Of a DNA stretch of 64,000 bases, positions 33,357 through 46,091 are shown piece by piece. Each line of letters begins with the position of its first letter. Position 1 is the stretch's first letter. Source of the stretch: Bimuria novae-zelandiae CBS 107.79 (Eukaryota; Ascomycota; Dothideomycetes; Pleosporales; Didymosphaeriaceae); the NCBI GenBank assembly GCA_010015655.1, contig ML976667.1:1-64000 (forward strand). Reading direction: 5' to 3'. Position numbers and translations under genes: made by a program. The notes beneath the pieces are model-generated. The model had not been told where the DNA came from. It did no database searches and saw only the letters and a list, made by a program, of their open reading frames with translations.

Positions 33357-34521
33357 TGGGACTAATTGGAGGCGAGCCGAGGTTGACCGAGATATTGACC
33401 ACGAACAAACAAAGGCTTTGGAAGGAAATTTTTTTCGACAGTAGATCAAAGGTCGCTCCTTGTACAATGGAAGGCACACGGCTGGTGTTCTTATTTCTTG
33501 GGCGGGGCCCCGAGGCTGCGACAACGCGGAAAGGTTGATGCAAAAGCGTACTTGCGAGCGTCTCTTGCGAGGTGGTGATTGGAGGGGATGGTTTCGGCGT
33601 CGATGAAGAGAGTTTGGTCGTGTCAAGTTGTCCTTGACAATTGCGCAGGAGACGCTAGAGGGCCACTATGCATTAAGACCAAAAGACGCTCGGGTTAAAT
33701 GTCATCTACACGCTTTCCAAGACTAGCTGTACGCCGTTATACAAATGGGTTGGTGGAGAAAGCAGTGACCTGGACCCTGCATGCAGACGCTCGAGGCGGT
33801 TGAAGAAAGAAATTGCAATGCGTTGGCAGGTCACAAGCAGGCTGAGTGGGAACCTGACTGAGCTTCGGTACAGCCACTTGAGGCGGATGAAAGGGTCTCG
33901 TGCAGTGCAGAATCTGGCTAGAGCGGTGGGCCGGCGGCCCGAGTTGTAGTGGGAAGCGCGCGTCCCTAGGCTTCCGGACGCAGGCGCACCAGCCTGTCAA
34001 CGGCACTGTGAATTGCGAGACGACAATCAGGCGCGGGCGGGTCCAAGGCCGGTTGGCTATGCCTCGCTTTAATAAGCCCTGCAGTGTGAACACATTGCGC
34101 GTCGACGAGGATGGACTCTGATTGCGGGGGAATCCGCGGATCCGCCGATGCAGGGTGCAAAGGAGCCAAAAAGCAACAACAGCCACAGGGCGGCCCGCAC
34201 ACTGGCGATGGGTGGTGGTGGACGGGTTAATGGTAGGCGAGACGGGGGGAAAGGAGGATATATGCAATACCTAGTGGCTCTTTCCAAAGCCTGGGGCATT
34301 TGCTGCGGGGCACGTTGTTCTGGTATGTGCCGCTGCGATTCTCGTGACAGCATCTGGGTCTGTCGAATCGTACACCGCATGGGGAAGCTACTATACCGGA
34401 TGGCGTCAGATGCCTGAGCCCCCCTCACCTTACAGCTCACGCGGAGCCACACCACCGCGGACGCGGAGGGGAAGCCGTGTGCGACATGCAGGACCAGTCA
34501 GCCAGCCAGCCGTCGTGAAGC
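33357..34521. other. Upstream region of the cyclin gene
   Basis: A 176-codon minus frame (33737-34267) is Pro/Arg-rich and shows no coding features. It probably reflects promoter or UTR base composition. Confidence 0.5.
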
Positions 34522-34779
34522 CTACGCGGACGGGAGACGCAGCTGCACGCCCAGCTCACAAGCAGAGCACTTTACGCAGGCCTCGGCACCCTCCTTCACT
34601 GTCCTCGTTATGCCACTGACGTCGCACTCTATTTTTACTTTCGCCGCCGCGTCCGACGATGAATCAGGCGTACGCACTCCTCCTTGAGCTACCTCAACTA
34701 TTGGAAAAGTCAACCCCAGGTCCACAGCTACGAGCAACATCCAAATGAAGACCGGAAAAGAAAAGTTCTTCCGGAGCAT
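34522..34779 (-). CDS. Possible small secreted or membrane protein
   Basis: An 85-residue frame starts at ATG. The N-terminus (FPVFIWMLLVAVDLGLTFP) could be a signal peptide or anchor. The rest has four cysteines, three of them in ACVKCSAC near the C-terminus. There are no homologues I recognise and no intron. It may be a real small gene or chance; the region is otherwise empty. Confidence 0.3.
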   Translation of the reverse strand: MLRKNFSFPVFIWMLLVAVDLGLTFPIVEVAQGGVRTPDSSSDAAAKVKIECDVSGITRTVKEGAEACVKCSACELGVQLRLPSA

Positions 34780-35222
34780 TCAATGCGCCTAGCCTTTCCT
34801 CGGGATTAATTGCGGAAATATGCAATACGGTACCGCTGAACAAAGCACAAAGCGCCACGGAACACTCCAGCCTCTCGGTGAACGCCTAACCTTGCGGTAT
34901 CGCTCTGTACGCACTCAGTCGCACACCAGTCTTTCAGTGTCTATTAATTATATTTGATCCGCAAAATAACTCCCGTCCAGCACGTTCTCGAGATCCACCA
35001 TGTTACTGTTGCAGGCTTTACGCTGCTTGACGTCAGCGTGCACCCCTGCGTAGGATGGGCCAACGTCGATGTGGTCAAGACTGATCAAAGCTATACCGAT
35101 ATGGAAATGTAAACACTGGCCCGGTACAGGTGGTTCTGTACATTCCGCCAACTTCGACTGCAGTGTTGTTGCTCTCCCACCTGCACACTGCGTCGGTGAA
35201 GCTGCTGGCTCACGCTACGACA
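34780..35222. other. Intergenic
   Basis: Promoter side of the GH89 gene. No gene is supported. Confidence 0.6.
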
Positions 35223-37595
35223 ATGCGGCTCGCTTCCATTATATCCGCGCTGGAGTGGATATGCACGATCGCGGCTGCGACATCAACCCAAGGCCTCTAC
35301 GACTTGGTAGAACGTCGACTCCCCAGACACAGTCAAAATTTTGCATTCGTGTTGAACGAAACGTTGCATCTCAACGAGACTGATCGCCAAAATGACCACT
35401 ACACCATCGCTACGTCTTCCAACGGATCAATCGCCATCTCAGGTAACAGCGTCGGCGCTTTGGCGACAGTGCTGCGCAGATATTTCGTCGATGTCGCACA
35501 TGTCGACCTGTATTGGTTCATCGGCAGTCGACTTGATCAAGTCTCGGCTACCCTTCCTCGACCGAACGCGACCATCACAGGAGCAAGCATTGTACCCTGG
35601 AGATATTTCTTCAACACCGTTACCTTCTCGTATACCACCCCATTCTGGAGTTGGTCGGACTGGGAGCTTGAGCTAGACTGGTTAGCCCTCCACGGCGTCA
35701 ACCTACCTCTCGCATGGGTTGGATTTGAGAAGATTTTACTGGATGCATTTCAAGAAGTCAATCTGACCACGTCTCAAATCCTACCCTTCTTTTCCGGGCC
35801 AGCCTTCCAAGCATGGAATCGATTTGGCAATATTCAGGGCTCTTGGGGTGGGGAGCTTCCTCTGCAATGGATCGACCAGCAGTTCGAATTGCAGCAGAAG
35901 ATATTATCACGGATGCTGGAGCTCGGTAGTAAGTGACTCTCACATGCAGAAGGAACAAGCCTTGCAATCGTTTTCCCACTGCTAATTACGTTCTTCCCAG
36001 TGACCCCGATCCTTCCGGCATTCACAGGATTCGTGCCCCGAGCCTTGACCGATGTATACCCAAACGCAACCGTCGTCAACGGCTCCCAGTGGGAAGACTT
36101 CCCAACCGAACTCACAAACACGACGTTCCTCGAACCATCCGACCCGCTCTTCTCCGAGCTTCAAAAGATCGTACTGACAAAGCAACTCGACTACTACGGC
36201 AACATCACCCAGTTCTACACGCTCGATCAGTACAACGAAAACGACCCGTTCTCCGGAGACCTTGACTACCTCCGCGACGTCACCCACGGCACGTGGCAGT
36301 CCCTCAAAGCCGCGAACCCAGCAGCCGTGTGGGTAATGCAAGGCTGGCTCTTCACCTCCAATGCAGATTTCTGGACCAACGAGCGCATCGAAGCCTACCT
36401 CTCCGGCGTAGAAGTAGATGAGGATATGCTAGTCCTCGACCTCTTCTCGGAAAGCCAGCCGCAATGGCAGCGCACAGAATCATACTACGGCAAGCCCTGG
36501 ATCTGGAACCAGCTCCACGACTACGGCGACAACCAAGGTCTCTACGGACAAATCGACAACCTAACCATCAACCCTATCGAGGCGCTCGCGAACTCTTCCA
36601 GCTTGGTCGGCTTCGGCCTCACCCCCGAGGGCCAGGAGGGCAACGAGATCATGTACGCGCTGCTCCTGGACCAAGCGTGGCAGCGCACGCCCATCGACAC
36701 AGCTCTTTACTTCCACGACTGGGTCCGCACGCGGTACTCGTCCCACAACAACACGGTCCCAGAGCAGCTCTACACGGCGTGGGAGCTCCTCCGCACGAGC
36801 ACGTACAACAATACGAACCTCACCTCCAACGCCGTGTCCAAAGCTATCTTCGAACTCGCGCCCAACACCACACACCTTGCCAACCGCACAGGGCACCATC
36901 CCACAACCGTAAACTACGACCCCGCTGCCGTGCGCGACGCGTGGGGTGCCATGTACGCGGCGTCTGCGCACGACGCAGCTCTGTGGACGAACCCGGCTTT
37001 CACGCACGACTTCGTCGACGTCACGCGGCAGGTTTTCTCCAACGCTTTTACGGCGTCTTATACCGCGCTCATCGCTTCCTGGAACGCCCCCTCCTCTGCG
37101 TCAAATGAAACGGGTAGCGGGACTTTCGAACCCCACGCGCAAGCATTAATTCTGCTTCTCCGCACACTCGACCCCCTCCTCGCGGCCCTCCCGCAATTCA
37201 ATCTCGCGCCGTGGCTCGCGTCAGCGCGCGCACTCGCTCCTGCCTCCAACTCCACTACTACGAATGAGATAGCAGACTTTTACGAGTACAACGCGCGGAA
37301 TCAGATTACGCAGTGGGGCCCGCAAGGCAATATCAACGACTACGCGAGTAAGTCGTGGGGCGGGCTGGTCGGGGACTATTATCTCCCGCGGTGGCTCGTC
37401 TTTCTAGAGTATTTGCGCGAGGTGGGGCCGGAGGGGTATGAAGATGCGGGCGTGAGGCAGATGATTGCGGGCGTGGAAGAGGGGTTTCAGGTACCTGGGA
37501 ATGGGCTGGGAATAAGGGAGAATAGCGGGGACGTGAGGAGTGTGGTGGAGAGCGCGGTGGTGCCGGCGCTAGAGAAGCTGGGGATTATACAATAG
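35223..37595 (+). CDS. Alpha-N-acetylglucosaminidase, GH89
   Basis: Exons are 35223-35928 and 36001-37595 (766 residues); the 72-nt intron joins in frame to give ELGMTPILPAFTGF. An in-frame ATG upstream of the chosen start is not present; the Met at 35223 starts a signal peptide (MRLASIISALEWICTIAAA). The three NAGLU domains are recognisable: the N-terminal domain (SVGALATVLRRYFVD); the TIM barrel with IVPWRYFFNTVTFSYTTPFW, WDWELELDWLALHGVNLPLA-like sequence, GPAFQAWNRFGNIQ and VLDLFSESQPQW; and the C-terminal helical domain with QITQWGPQG. Many Asn-x-Ser/Thr sites fit a secreted glycoprotein. It hydrolyses terminal alpha-GlcNAc residues. The fungal substrate is uncertain. Confidence 0.93.
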
Positions 37596-38037
37596 GAGAG
37601 ATTGAAATGCGAGCTGAAGGGAATATGAGAAGCTTTTATATAAATGCCATGATTTCTGTACAGACAAACTACATGGCAGCATGGTCAGTTTAATGGACGC
37701 CCCCGGGCGCCGTGGCTAGCTAATGTACAAGCGACGCATCGCACGCGTAGGTATTACCCTCCCGGACCCTGCTCCCACCAGTATATAGGAAAGATACACG
37801 AAGTACATGAGGTATGGCATGCGAGAGGCATGCAGGTGTAGACAGAGAAGTAGATGGCTCGCGACATAGGAAACGTTACATCTGAGGTGTCCGTCGTCGG
37901 CACATTTCGACGACTACGAGCCGCTCGAGGTCTCCTACGCTACATGACGGATCAGAACAGCTTCGCCAGGGCATGACCATACCGGCGGCGACGAAACAAA
38001 GCACAGAGAGAATTCAGACAGGTGCAACACTATGCAT
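37596..38037. other. Intergenic between convergent genes
   Basis: The GH89 gene (plus) and the BTB gene (minus) converge here, so the stretch holds both 3' ends. Nothing else was seen. Confidence 0.6.
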
Positions 38038-39149
38038 CTATACCTGGCTCACTCTGGCCCGCTTGCGACTGCTACCAGGTACGACAGCCGGACCCCTGTG
38101 CGAGCCCTCGCCGTCGCCGCCGCGTCCTCTGCCCTTCTCTTGGTTGTCCAGCACCAACTGCAACACATCATACGAGAACTGCGGGAACTCGAGACACATG
38201 GCGCGGAACTCTGGCTCGGCCTCGTGGCGCAGGCTGTAGGAGCGCGTGGCCCAGAAGGCAGCGACGGGCTTGCGGATGGTCGTGTCCTCGGGGTTGGACT
38301 CCTTGTAGACGTAGCGGGCGTAGGTGAGCTCACCCTTGGCTGTGGAGGCGGTGCGGTGGATCTTGCTGTGTGCGAGGGACTTGAGGTTGGGCAGCCCGAG
38401 GCGGTCGGCGAGAGTGTAGATGCGGGCGTGCACGAGGAGCCCGACACCGTTGTCGTCGGCCGTGGGCTGGCGCGGGTCCTTTTCGAGAGGAGCGTCGCGC
38501 GCGCTGGACGTCTTCTTGGGGAAGTATTCGCCCGTGTAGAGGTATTCGATGACGGAACCCATAGCGTCCATGTCGACGTCGTTCATGACGATCTGGCGTG
38601 CCTAGACACTCGTTAGACACTGCGAGGGTATGCCAATGGATAGGGAGACTTACGCCCTCGGGCACAAACTCCTCGACCTGTCTGGCGAACTCGGGCGACT
38701 TGACGAGGACTGCTTCGTGGGCAGAGTATGTGGTCTTTTCGGCCCCGGATCCTACAACGACCTCGATGATGGGGCTCTTCATTAAACTGGGTCATGGTTA
38801 GTGGCCAGCTCACTGCTCGTCTGAAAGGTGTACAGCTTCAATATCTCAATTGAGCGGTAGAGATGCATGCGTCCAACTGGCCCTCCGTGCCGTGCGCCTC
38901 ATCTGAATCGCATGACTTCAATTGGCGCCCAATTGCTGTCGCATCACTCCCAGAGTGATGCCGGCCTTCCTCACAACATGAAAGAACTTACTCGGAAAAC
39001 AGCACCAGCTTGGGCGTCTCCGGCTCAAGCTCCGTCAGGTTGGCCTCGTCGCCCGCACCTGCCTCGGCGCCAGCCTCGGCGCCCTCCTCCATCTCCACAT
39101 CGTCGGCCGGAGTCTCTTCGACGGGCGTCTGGTTCTCGATATCCGCCAT
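38038..39149 (-). CDS. BTB/POZ domain protein
   Basis: Exons are 39149-38992, 38786-38654 and 38601-38038 (284 residues); introns are 205 and 52 nt. The first 50 residues are acidic (VEMEEGAEAGAEAGAGDEA). The BTB domain follows from about 53: FSDLMKSPIIEVVVGSG, YSAHEAVLVKSPEFARQVEEF, MNDVDMDAMGSVIEYLYTGE and IYTLADRLGLPNLKSLAHSKI. This is the fungal type in which the BTB fold is joined to a short helical tail. The C-terminus is basic (SRKRARVSQV) and may be a nuclear signal. It is likely a protein-protein adaptor, for instance in cullin-3 complexes; targets are unknown. The antisense frames are shadows. Confidence 0.87.
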
Positions 39150-39892
39150 CGCTATGGCTGTCCGCTAACTGTGTGGGCAAAAAGATGGTTGTGCGTAGAA
39201 GGAAAGAGCTATCGCCGGAGCTCTAAAGATGGCAGCTGCGAAACGTGAGAGATTGAATGTTGCGTGGACAAGAAAAAAGACGGGACGAAAGGGAGACTGA
39301 GTGAGCGATTGCGTGAGAAACGTGCGACGGGCGCGCGGCGTGATTTAGGGCTACTTACGTGCGTGGGCTGTCGAGAAGATTGGTGTGGTGGCTGGTTGCT
39401 GGGGTGTTGTTGTTTCTCAGAGCTGCTGCCCTGTGCTCTTGCCCCGAACGGGACGTGTTCCTGCGTTACACCACCACACCCGCCGCACATAGCCAGGTTG
39501 TTACAGTGCTTCATCCATCTGTTTCTCCTCTCCCATCAAGAATTCTGCTCATCCGAATCTCCAAGGGCACGAGGAGGATGTGAGAAGTCACGTTTGTGAG
39601 ACCAACCCGTGAACCACCACCCAGGGGAAGGGATTCAGGTGTATAGTTCTTCGTTGAGGGCAAGCTTGGACGTTACCAATTTGGCTTTCAGTCTATAACG
39701 AGGAACTAGTGTACAAGCAGAGTAATGAAACATGCTCCATCAACGCATACATTAACCGTCGAAAAGGAACAAAAGAAATCCTCTGTACCATACGAAAGAA
39801 AAAGTAATTCGCAGTGCGGTCGGGGTTAGGTCGTGTAGGCCGGAGCACACACCAACTTGCTGAGTCCGATTGCACACCAACGACACATGCGC
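39150..39892. other. Intergenic
   Basis: Upstream of the BTB gene and downstream of the next minus-strand gene. No gene is supported. Confidence 0.6.
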
Positions 39893-42710
39893 CTACACCA
39901 GCGTACTGACCTGGGAAGCATCTTGCCAAGAAGTCCACGTCTTGTCCTGCGCATTGAACCTATGCCGTGGCCTCAGCGCAGCGACCGCCCCAGCAGAAAA
40001 GTACCAGGACGACAGCAGCGAAGCCATCTCTTCTGGGCCCTGTCGCACAGGCTGCGCGAAGGTCTTGATCCAGTCGCAGACATCGTTTCGAAAGTGGTCT
40101 GGAGGGAAGATTGGGTCAGTCTGGAAGAGCGGACCAAGGTAAGGGCGGGAGAAGTCATCTCGATTGTCCCGCCAGTTCTTCATGTTCCCGGAACCAGGAG
40201 CTCTCGCTCTTCGCACAGTGTAGTATACTTCGCGCTGTTGGACTGTCGCAATAAGCCTTGATGCGATTGAAAACTGAGTGAGCTCGACTTGTTGATTGTC
40301 TACAACGTAGAGACAGTACCTCCGACGTGCCAAATCGGCGAGATGCCTTGTGCTTGGGACGTCCGAGTAGACGAGAAAGCTCTTCTCGTTTCGAGCGAGG
40401 GGATCTCGAACTTTCCAAAGCGGTCTTTCTTCCACGTCAATACGCGATGAAGCTCGAAGTATAGATGCCACACGTTGGTGAACCGGCGAAACGTGGTTTT
40501 CGGTTTGCGACTGTATGGTATTGAAGACATCGCGCACCAAGCTCTGCATGTAGAGACCCGATCTTTCGAGCTCCGCATTCTTAGCTTGTTGAAAAATGGG
40601 TCTGCTCTCTTGTCTTTCCTCTGGTGCGTTGTAGTCGTCGACGACGATGACGGTAGAATGTTCGAAGCCTAGTACATACGTACGGCGGCAAAGTGCTGAT
40701 AAGAGATCTTCTTGCACGCCACTATCGAGGAGTGTGCTTACTGCCGCCGTTAGTCTGTCTTTTCGACATTGTGGTGGAGAAACTTGTCCCCTCCTCTTGT
40801 ACGCGGCTCGTTCAAGTAACAACTCCAGGGCGTCTTCCTCTACAGCAAGATATGTGAGCTCCCGAACTATCTCCCATACAGAGTTGATGTAGAAGGAAAT
40901 TTGGAATTGCACATGGATTCTCGTTTTGCGGCTGATACCCGCAAAATGGCCGTCCGGCTGTCCAGTCCAAAGCTCTTCAACAGCACCGAGGACCTCTGCT
41001 CCATTGATGACCACACCTTGACGCTTGAGTGTTACGAGAACCTGCCTTGCGAAACTCTCAACCTGATTTGGGGTCTTGAACGCTTGGAATAGAAAGTCGA
41101 GGCTGTCTCGCTTGATCCAGAGGCCTTTCAGGCGGGAGCTGATCCGCCGGGCGTCTTTCACCAGTCCAAGTGTGCTTGTGAATTGCTGTTCGAAGGGATC
41201 GAGGGTGCTCGCACGGGATACATGCGATGGTCGGTCTGTCAATAACAGCTGGGGTGGTGATGGTGGTTCTTCGGTCGGCTCGTCGGACGAATCTTCATCA
41301 ATGGATTGTTCTGCCATCCAATTTTCAATCTCTCCGTTCAAGGATACAACATCAGGGTCGACAGTGGCACGATCATCCAACACTCCAGAAGCAAGTGATT
41401 TGACTTGACGAAATATGTTGGGCCTGAAAGTATCGCGCGCCCAATCGACGATGTAATCCACGATGAGTAATAACTGGAGTGTCTCGTCGATTCCGGTAAC
41501 GCTTCCACCCCAGAGGTAATTGATGAGCTGATAAATGTCAGCGTCGGTCAAACCATCGACGGAGAGAAATGGCAACTATGGCTAGACGACTTACGTATTT
41601 TGGTCTTCCTTCACTCAGTTCAACGTGACCAGCATAGACGCGCCAGTCTTCCCCACGGTAGATGAACGACCATACCAAAGGCGCTCCTGGAACACCCACT
41701 GCATTACCAGGGGCTTGAAGGAGTTCCCACTGAAGCTGCAGTGATTGTTGAATGGGGAAGCAAACTTGCATCTCCATTTCTTCAAAGCTTGCAGCCCCTT
41801 TCTCGCTCTTAGCTTCCAAAATGAGGAACGGGAACAACAACTCCGCGTCTTCGTATTTGCGGTGTATTGAAGTCCTAATAGCATCTTCCACTAGAGATGT
41901 TCGCGAAAGGCAATCATTGTGCAAGTAGGGCGAACGAAGATGGACATCGAAGTTCTCCGTTCTTCGTAGACCATGGATCCTGTCGGGCCTCTTCTTGGTC
42001 TTAGGGGGTGACTTGTTGTGTCCTTCCACGGCAGTATCGATGCGGTAGGAAAATAGGTTGCTTATGCCTGGATCCATTGATGAACTATCGTTGATGTCAG
42101 TCAATGCGCGCCCTTACTAGGAGACCAGGGTGTGACAGACTGCTCGTCTTCCCTCTGTAAGGGATCGCATGTGCAGGCGTCTCTCCTTTTTTGCCTGTCC
42201 GCTAACGAGGCAGTCCGACTATTACTGGTGCTGGAGTCCACTTCAATCTCAGATCTCCACAATCGTCCACGGCAGCGTTTACTGCGAAGTTAGCTGGCTA
42301 AGTCTTCAAATGTTGGCGTGGGTCATTTACCAGGCGACTTCGATGTCGAACCTCTCGAATATCTTCGATTCAATCGCATCTCTCCATCCCCCTTCATTGT
42401 GATGCTCGTCGCGGAACCTTCCGGCCATATGGGTCAGGCGTAGAGCTTTTCGCTTGATGTCTGATTGCCACGGTTTACGCGAGCATTCCTGATACTCCAA
42501 GTACTTTATGTCGCCCAAGACGAGAATGGTATCGAATTGACTTCTGAGTTGCGATGGCACGTCTGTCCTTTGCTTGTGATACTTTGCGGTGTTGATCTGT
42601 ATGCCGATTTGTTTCGCCAGCCTCTTGGACTCGCGGAATTCCTCGTCCTTAGTTCCACGCTTCTTCTCTTTGGCTCTCCATGTGGGGTCGCAGACCACAC
42701 TTAATGTCAT
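39893..42710 (-). CDS. Large fungal protein with ExK nuclease-like motif
   Basis: Exons are 42710-42331, 42084-41595 and 41527-39893, giving about 834 residues; introns are 246 and 67 nt. Exon 1 starts at ATG (MTLSVVCDPTW), is basic and helical, and contains RDEHHNEGGWRDAIESKIFERFDIEVA. Exon 2 has LLFPFLILEAKSEKG and MEMQVCFPIQQSLQLQWELL. The ILEAKSE core with its acid and Lys resembles the second half of a PD-(D/E)xK nuclease site. This pattern recurs in many fungal hypothetical proteins, often in multigene families. The long C-terminal part has no known domain. A nuclease function is only an inference. The end at 39893 follows a possible donor (CAG/GTCAGT), so a further small exon cannot be excluded. 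Confidence 0.65.
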
Positions 42711-44157
42711 AATGTTTTTTCAATGAGGCAGAAGTAGAGAGTAGAAAGGACTGCAGCACGGAATGTCGAAGTCGGATGCAGAAAGATATCGATGCTTCAA
42801 AAGAGCTAGAGAGGCAGTGCGTGGTGCACCTGACGAGGCGAAGTCTTTCTGAAGTATCCATGCCTGGAGTCGAATTGGGAAGTCATTCATTAGCGAGCAG
42901 CAGAAGAGAGCACAGCCATGTGAGCTGCATACTCGTCGTACACCCATGCTAGTGATAAGATACCTTCAAGGTTGCCATTGGTCCGTCCTAGGGTACCAAA
43001 CAAATAAGGTCGCAAGGTGTCGACGAACTGCTTCGGCCCCCAAAACTACGCCATAAATCCCACCTGAACAGATAGTGACCATACGACACCCCTTTTGCTG
43101 CATCATGCGTTCGAAATGACTGGCAAAGATCATTCGATTGCAGCCTTGTCGAAACAGGCAACGAAAGAAGATAGCCGACAATAGTAGTCGCAGAAGTGAC
43201 ATAGCCTCAGAACGCGCATAAGCGCGAGCGATACGCATTGAAGACCCGTGTGTGTGTGTGTGTGTGTGACAGGGAAGCGCTGATCGAATTGAGGCCTGCA
43301 AAACGAGCGGAAACTTCTGTTGATGTGTCACGGAAAGAGCTCCGGGCTTGGACGTCTGCTTAGAGGCCGCGGCGGTAATAGATACCCAAGAGAACCCCCG
43401 CAGATCTGCAGGTGTACATTGAGCCAGATACGACAGGGAAGGAGGGTGATAGACCACCAGCTGTACTCTTCAAAGGACGCCGTAGACGCGGCGTCAAGCC
43501 AACGGTAACATATTGTTTCGGTGCGCCCTTCTGTTGCTGTAATCATCGTCGCGTTTCTTAGCTGCCGTATGTCGCATGATCTGTTCAGGTCGTTGAAGAC
43601 AATAAAGGAGACCCTGTAAAGCCAACGGGTCTGCCTGTCGAGACACCGCAGGCTGTGTGCTCCATGATCCAATCAGGTCGTAGACGATACAGGAAAAACC
43701 AGGGACTGCTCGTAGAGCGAGCGAATGCTTGCAACCGTGGAGCTAACCTACAGATATACGCACGATATTGTTTTGCTGGGGTTTCGTTTGGAAGGAGAAC
43801 AAGCGTGGAAGAGAGGCAGGGGAGGCGCCGGCGGCTATCTTCTGCGTGGGATGGCAGTCGCAACTGCAAACATGGAAGCCGCCACACGACAAGGGTTCGT
43901 GACAGAGTGCAGCAACCCTCAAGACCTGTGCGCTCGTGCACAGCCACATATCACTCTATATCCCACATACTGGAATAGAATTTGTCCAGGCAGCAATCAT
44001 TAGTGTGGCAAAGCATTCGACGGTAGTTGTCGCATTCTCCGCCTCTTAATCTGTATCTTTCTTCTAGCTACCGCGATGCTGTCCCTCAAAATTCTCGATC
44101 AGATCCCTGCTATTCGTACATGCTTCTTGAATCTTACAACCGCTGTGGTATAAACCC
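42711..44157. other. Intergenic
   Basis: A TG dinucleotide run lies at about 43248-43268. Overlapping frames on both strands (for example 42966-43457 minus and 43725-44003 plus) have no domains or splice support. Confidence 0.5.
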
Positions 44158-45497
44158 TCACGTCGTACTTTCCTCTTTCGAAACCTTCCCCGAGACTTCT
44201 GAAACCAGCGGAATCCACAGGTGATGCTTCAAATCAAAATACGCATACCCCGCTCCAATGCCCAGACTAGCCAGATGAACCTGGAACCCGTCAGTAATCC
44301 ACCTACCACATAAAAACACTAACTTGAAGTACTTACCAGATACGCCGGCCTATTCCCTCCCGTCGGAAGCTTCACCATCTTCCACGTCTGATGCGCTATA
44401 AATAGTAGACCCCAGTACATTGCATCCAACCTGATCACGAAGAAATTGGGCGTCCACATCTTCTCTTTCGCGTACTTGACGCAGTACACCCCGAACGCGG
44501 CGGCCACTACGCCGCTGGCTCCCATGTTCATCATGATGCCGGAGGCGAGGTTGAGCCGGTACACAAAGTGCGTGAGGAAGCTCGTGATGAGCGGAACGCT
44601 TATCAAGAACGCGGAAGTGTGGTACTTGTCGTCTTCAAAGTAGTGAACAACGGAAGGAAGGACCCAGGCTAGTGTAGCCATGTTGAGTACCGCGTGGTCC
44701 CAGCCAGCATGCACGAACGGGTATGTGAAGGCGGTCCATTTGCGCTCGCCGGTGATGTGCAGGAGGTTTTCCCAGATGGGCAGGGGTGATTTCTTTAACA
44801 GATGAATGGCAAGGACTGCGACGACGATGCCGGTGGTGAGCTTGTCGAGGTCGTGCCAGAAGGCTTTACTGCCTTCGCGGATCACCGTGGGCGTGAGATA
44901 CCACGTCTTTGGGAGATGTGCTGCTGTGCGTTCTGGAATATCATCATCAGATGGAAAAGGGTTACCAAGCTTTGCATCCAGGTATGCGAGCGTTCCGTAT
45001 GTGCCAGCTAGTGCGAATAGGGTCCATATGCCCGGCCAGAGGAGTTTCCGGCGTTGAATTGCAATGTTTTCTTGGATTGCTTGCTCTTTTGCATCCATGA
45101 TGATATCGATACCACCGCCTTCGTTTGGAGTGGCCGATCCGGATTTTTCCTTCATGAACGACCTTGGCTGAGCTGGCGGCTGACTGCGACTTTGAGGCGT
45201 GGCGACCGGCTTGCTGACACGCTCGATCGCGGCACCGCCATTAGTCTTTGTTTTAGAGACCCATTTTCTTTTTATTGTCGGTGGAATTAGTGGCTTGGGT
45301 TTAGGCACCGATCGAGGAGCTTGTTTGGGTTTGGATACGGGCGACCGCGCCGAAGTAGACTTGAGGTTTGCTAGAATGAGGAGACCAGCACGCTGCCTGT
45401 GTCTTGCTAGCTGCGATTGCAAAGACAATGAACCACATCTGCCCGAGATGGAAACGGTTCTCATGACAGAGAACGAGATTGGGCCGAAAAGAGACAT
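44158..45497 (-). CDS. Rhomboid-family protease, probably mitochondrial
   Basis: Exons are 45497-44337 and 44280-44158 (427 residues, 56-nt intron). The N-terminus is basic and Ser-rich (RCGSLSLQSQLARHRQR), a likely mitochondrial presequence. A Pro/Lys-rich linker follows, then a single early helix (LLWPGIWTLFALAGTYGTLAY) and the rhomboid core. The core has FVHAGWDHAVLNM (HxxxN in helix 2), NMGASGVVAAAFG with the catalytic Ser328, and VHLASLGIGAGYAYF, encoded by exon 2, with the matching His at about 389. Without exon 2 the catalytic His is lost. By analogy with yeast Pcp1 and human PARL it would cleave helices of inner-membrane proteins; substrates are unknown. Confidence 0.85.
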
Positions 45498-45613
45498 TGC
45501 GCGCTAAGGAGAGATCCACCCCCAACCTCCACGTTGTACTGTTACGGAGAAAAAGATGGCTCGCTAAGCATCCTACAGATTCGAGAAATGAGGAGGCATA
45601 CAAAAAATTTGAT

Positions 45614-45883
45614 CTAGACAACGAGATAGATGAATTGGATGATTGTAGATGTGAACAAAGATGATGGAGGTCGCGTACCGCAGGATAGTTCAAAGTTTCG
45701 CGCTAACACGAAGTCCCGTGATTTAGCGTCGTTTTTATATACATTGCATTTCCCACCACACCCTCTGCACATATACCATTTCCCACCCTGACTAGACTCA
45801 TGCACTTTCCCATATGCCGTCATAGCCTCACTGGATGCCCCAAACGCATGGAAGAAATCCACCAGCGCATGGAACAACAACAT
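45614..45883 (-). CDS. Possible small protein with CxxCGGxC
   Basis: An 89-codon frame from ATG lies 116 bp upstream of the rhomboid start on the same strand. It contains WYMCRGCGGKCNVYKND, a zinc-knuckle-like cluster, and a hydrophobic end. It could be a small gene, an upstream exon, or chance. Unrecognised. Confidence 0.25.
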   Translation of the reverse strand: MLLFHALVDFFHAFGASSEAMTAYGKVHESSQGGKWYMCRGCGGKCNVYKNDAKSRDFVLARNFELSCGTRPPSSLFTSTIIQFIYLVV

Positions 45884-46091
45884 TTCTAAATGGAACCGAC
45901 ATTGAACTACAGGTCGACGAGATTTATCGAAGGAAATAATGAGGTCAGCATGGAATATCCCATACCCTCACCCCTCAGCCCGCACTGTCTCTGTTTCAAG
46001 TTTCGTCTAGGTCTTTAAGCGTAATTCAATTCCACGCGACGGCTAAGAAGCACAGGTTGGAAGTAGGGCACCTATCTCTACTTGCCCATGC

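Noticed and set aside
33737..34267. 176-codon minus frame upstream of the cyclin
   Set aside because: Pro/Arg-rich, no domain, no sensible start; more likely promoter or UTR composition.
36561..37007. 148-codon minus frame
   Set aside because: Antisense shadow of the GH89 exon.
43248..43268. TG dinucleotide run as a regulatory or CRISPR-like repeat
   Set aside because: A plain microsatellite; no spacer-repeat structure occurs anywhere in the window.
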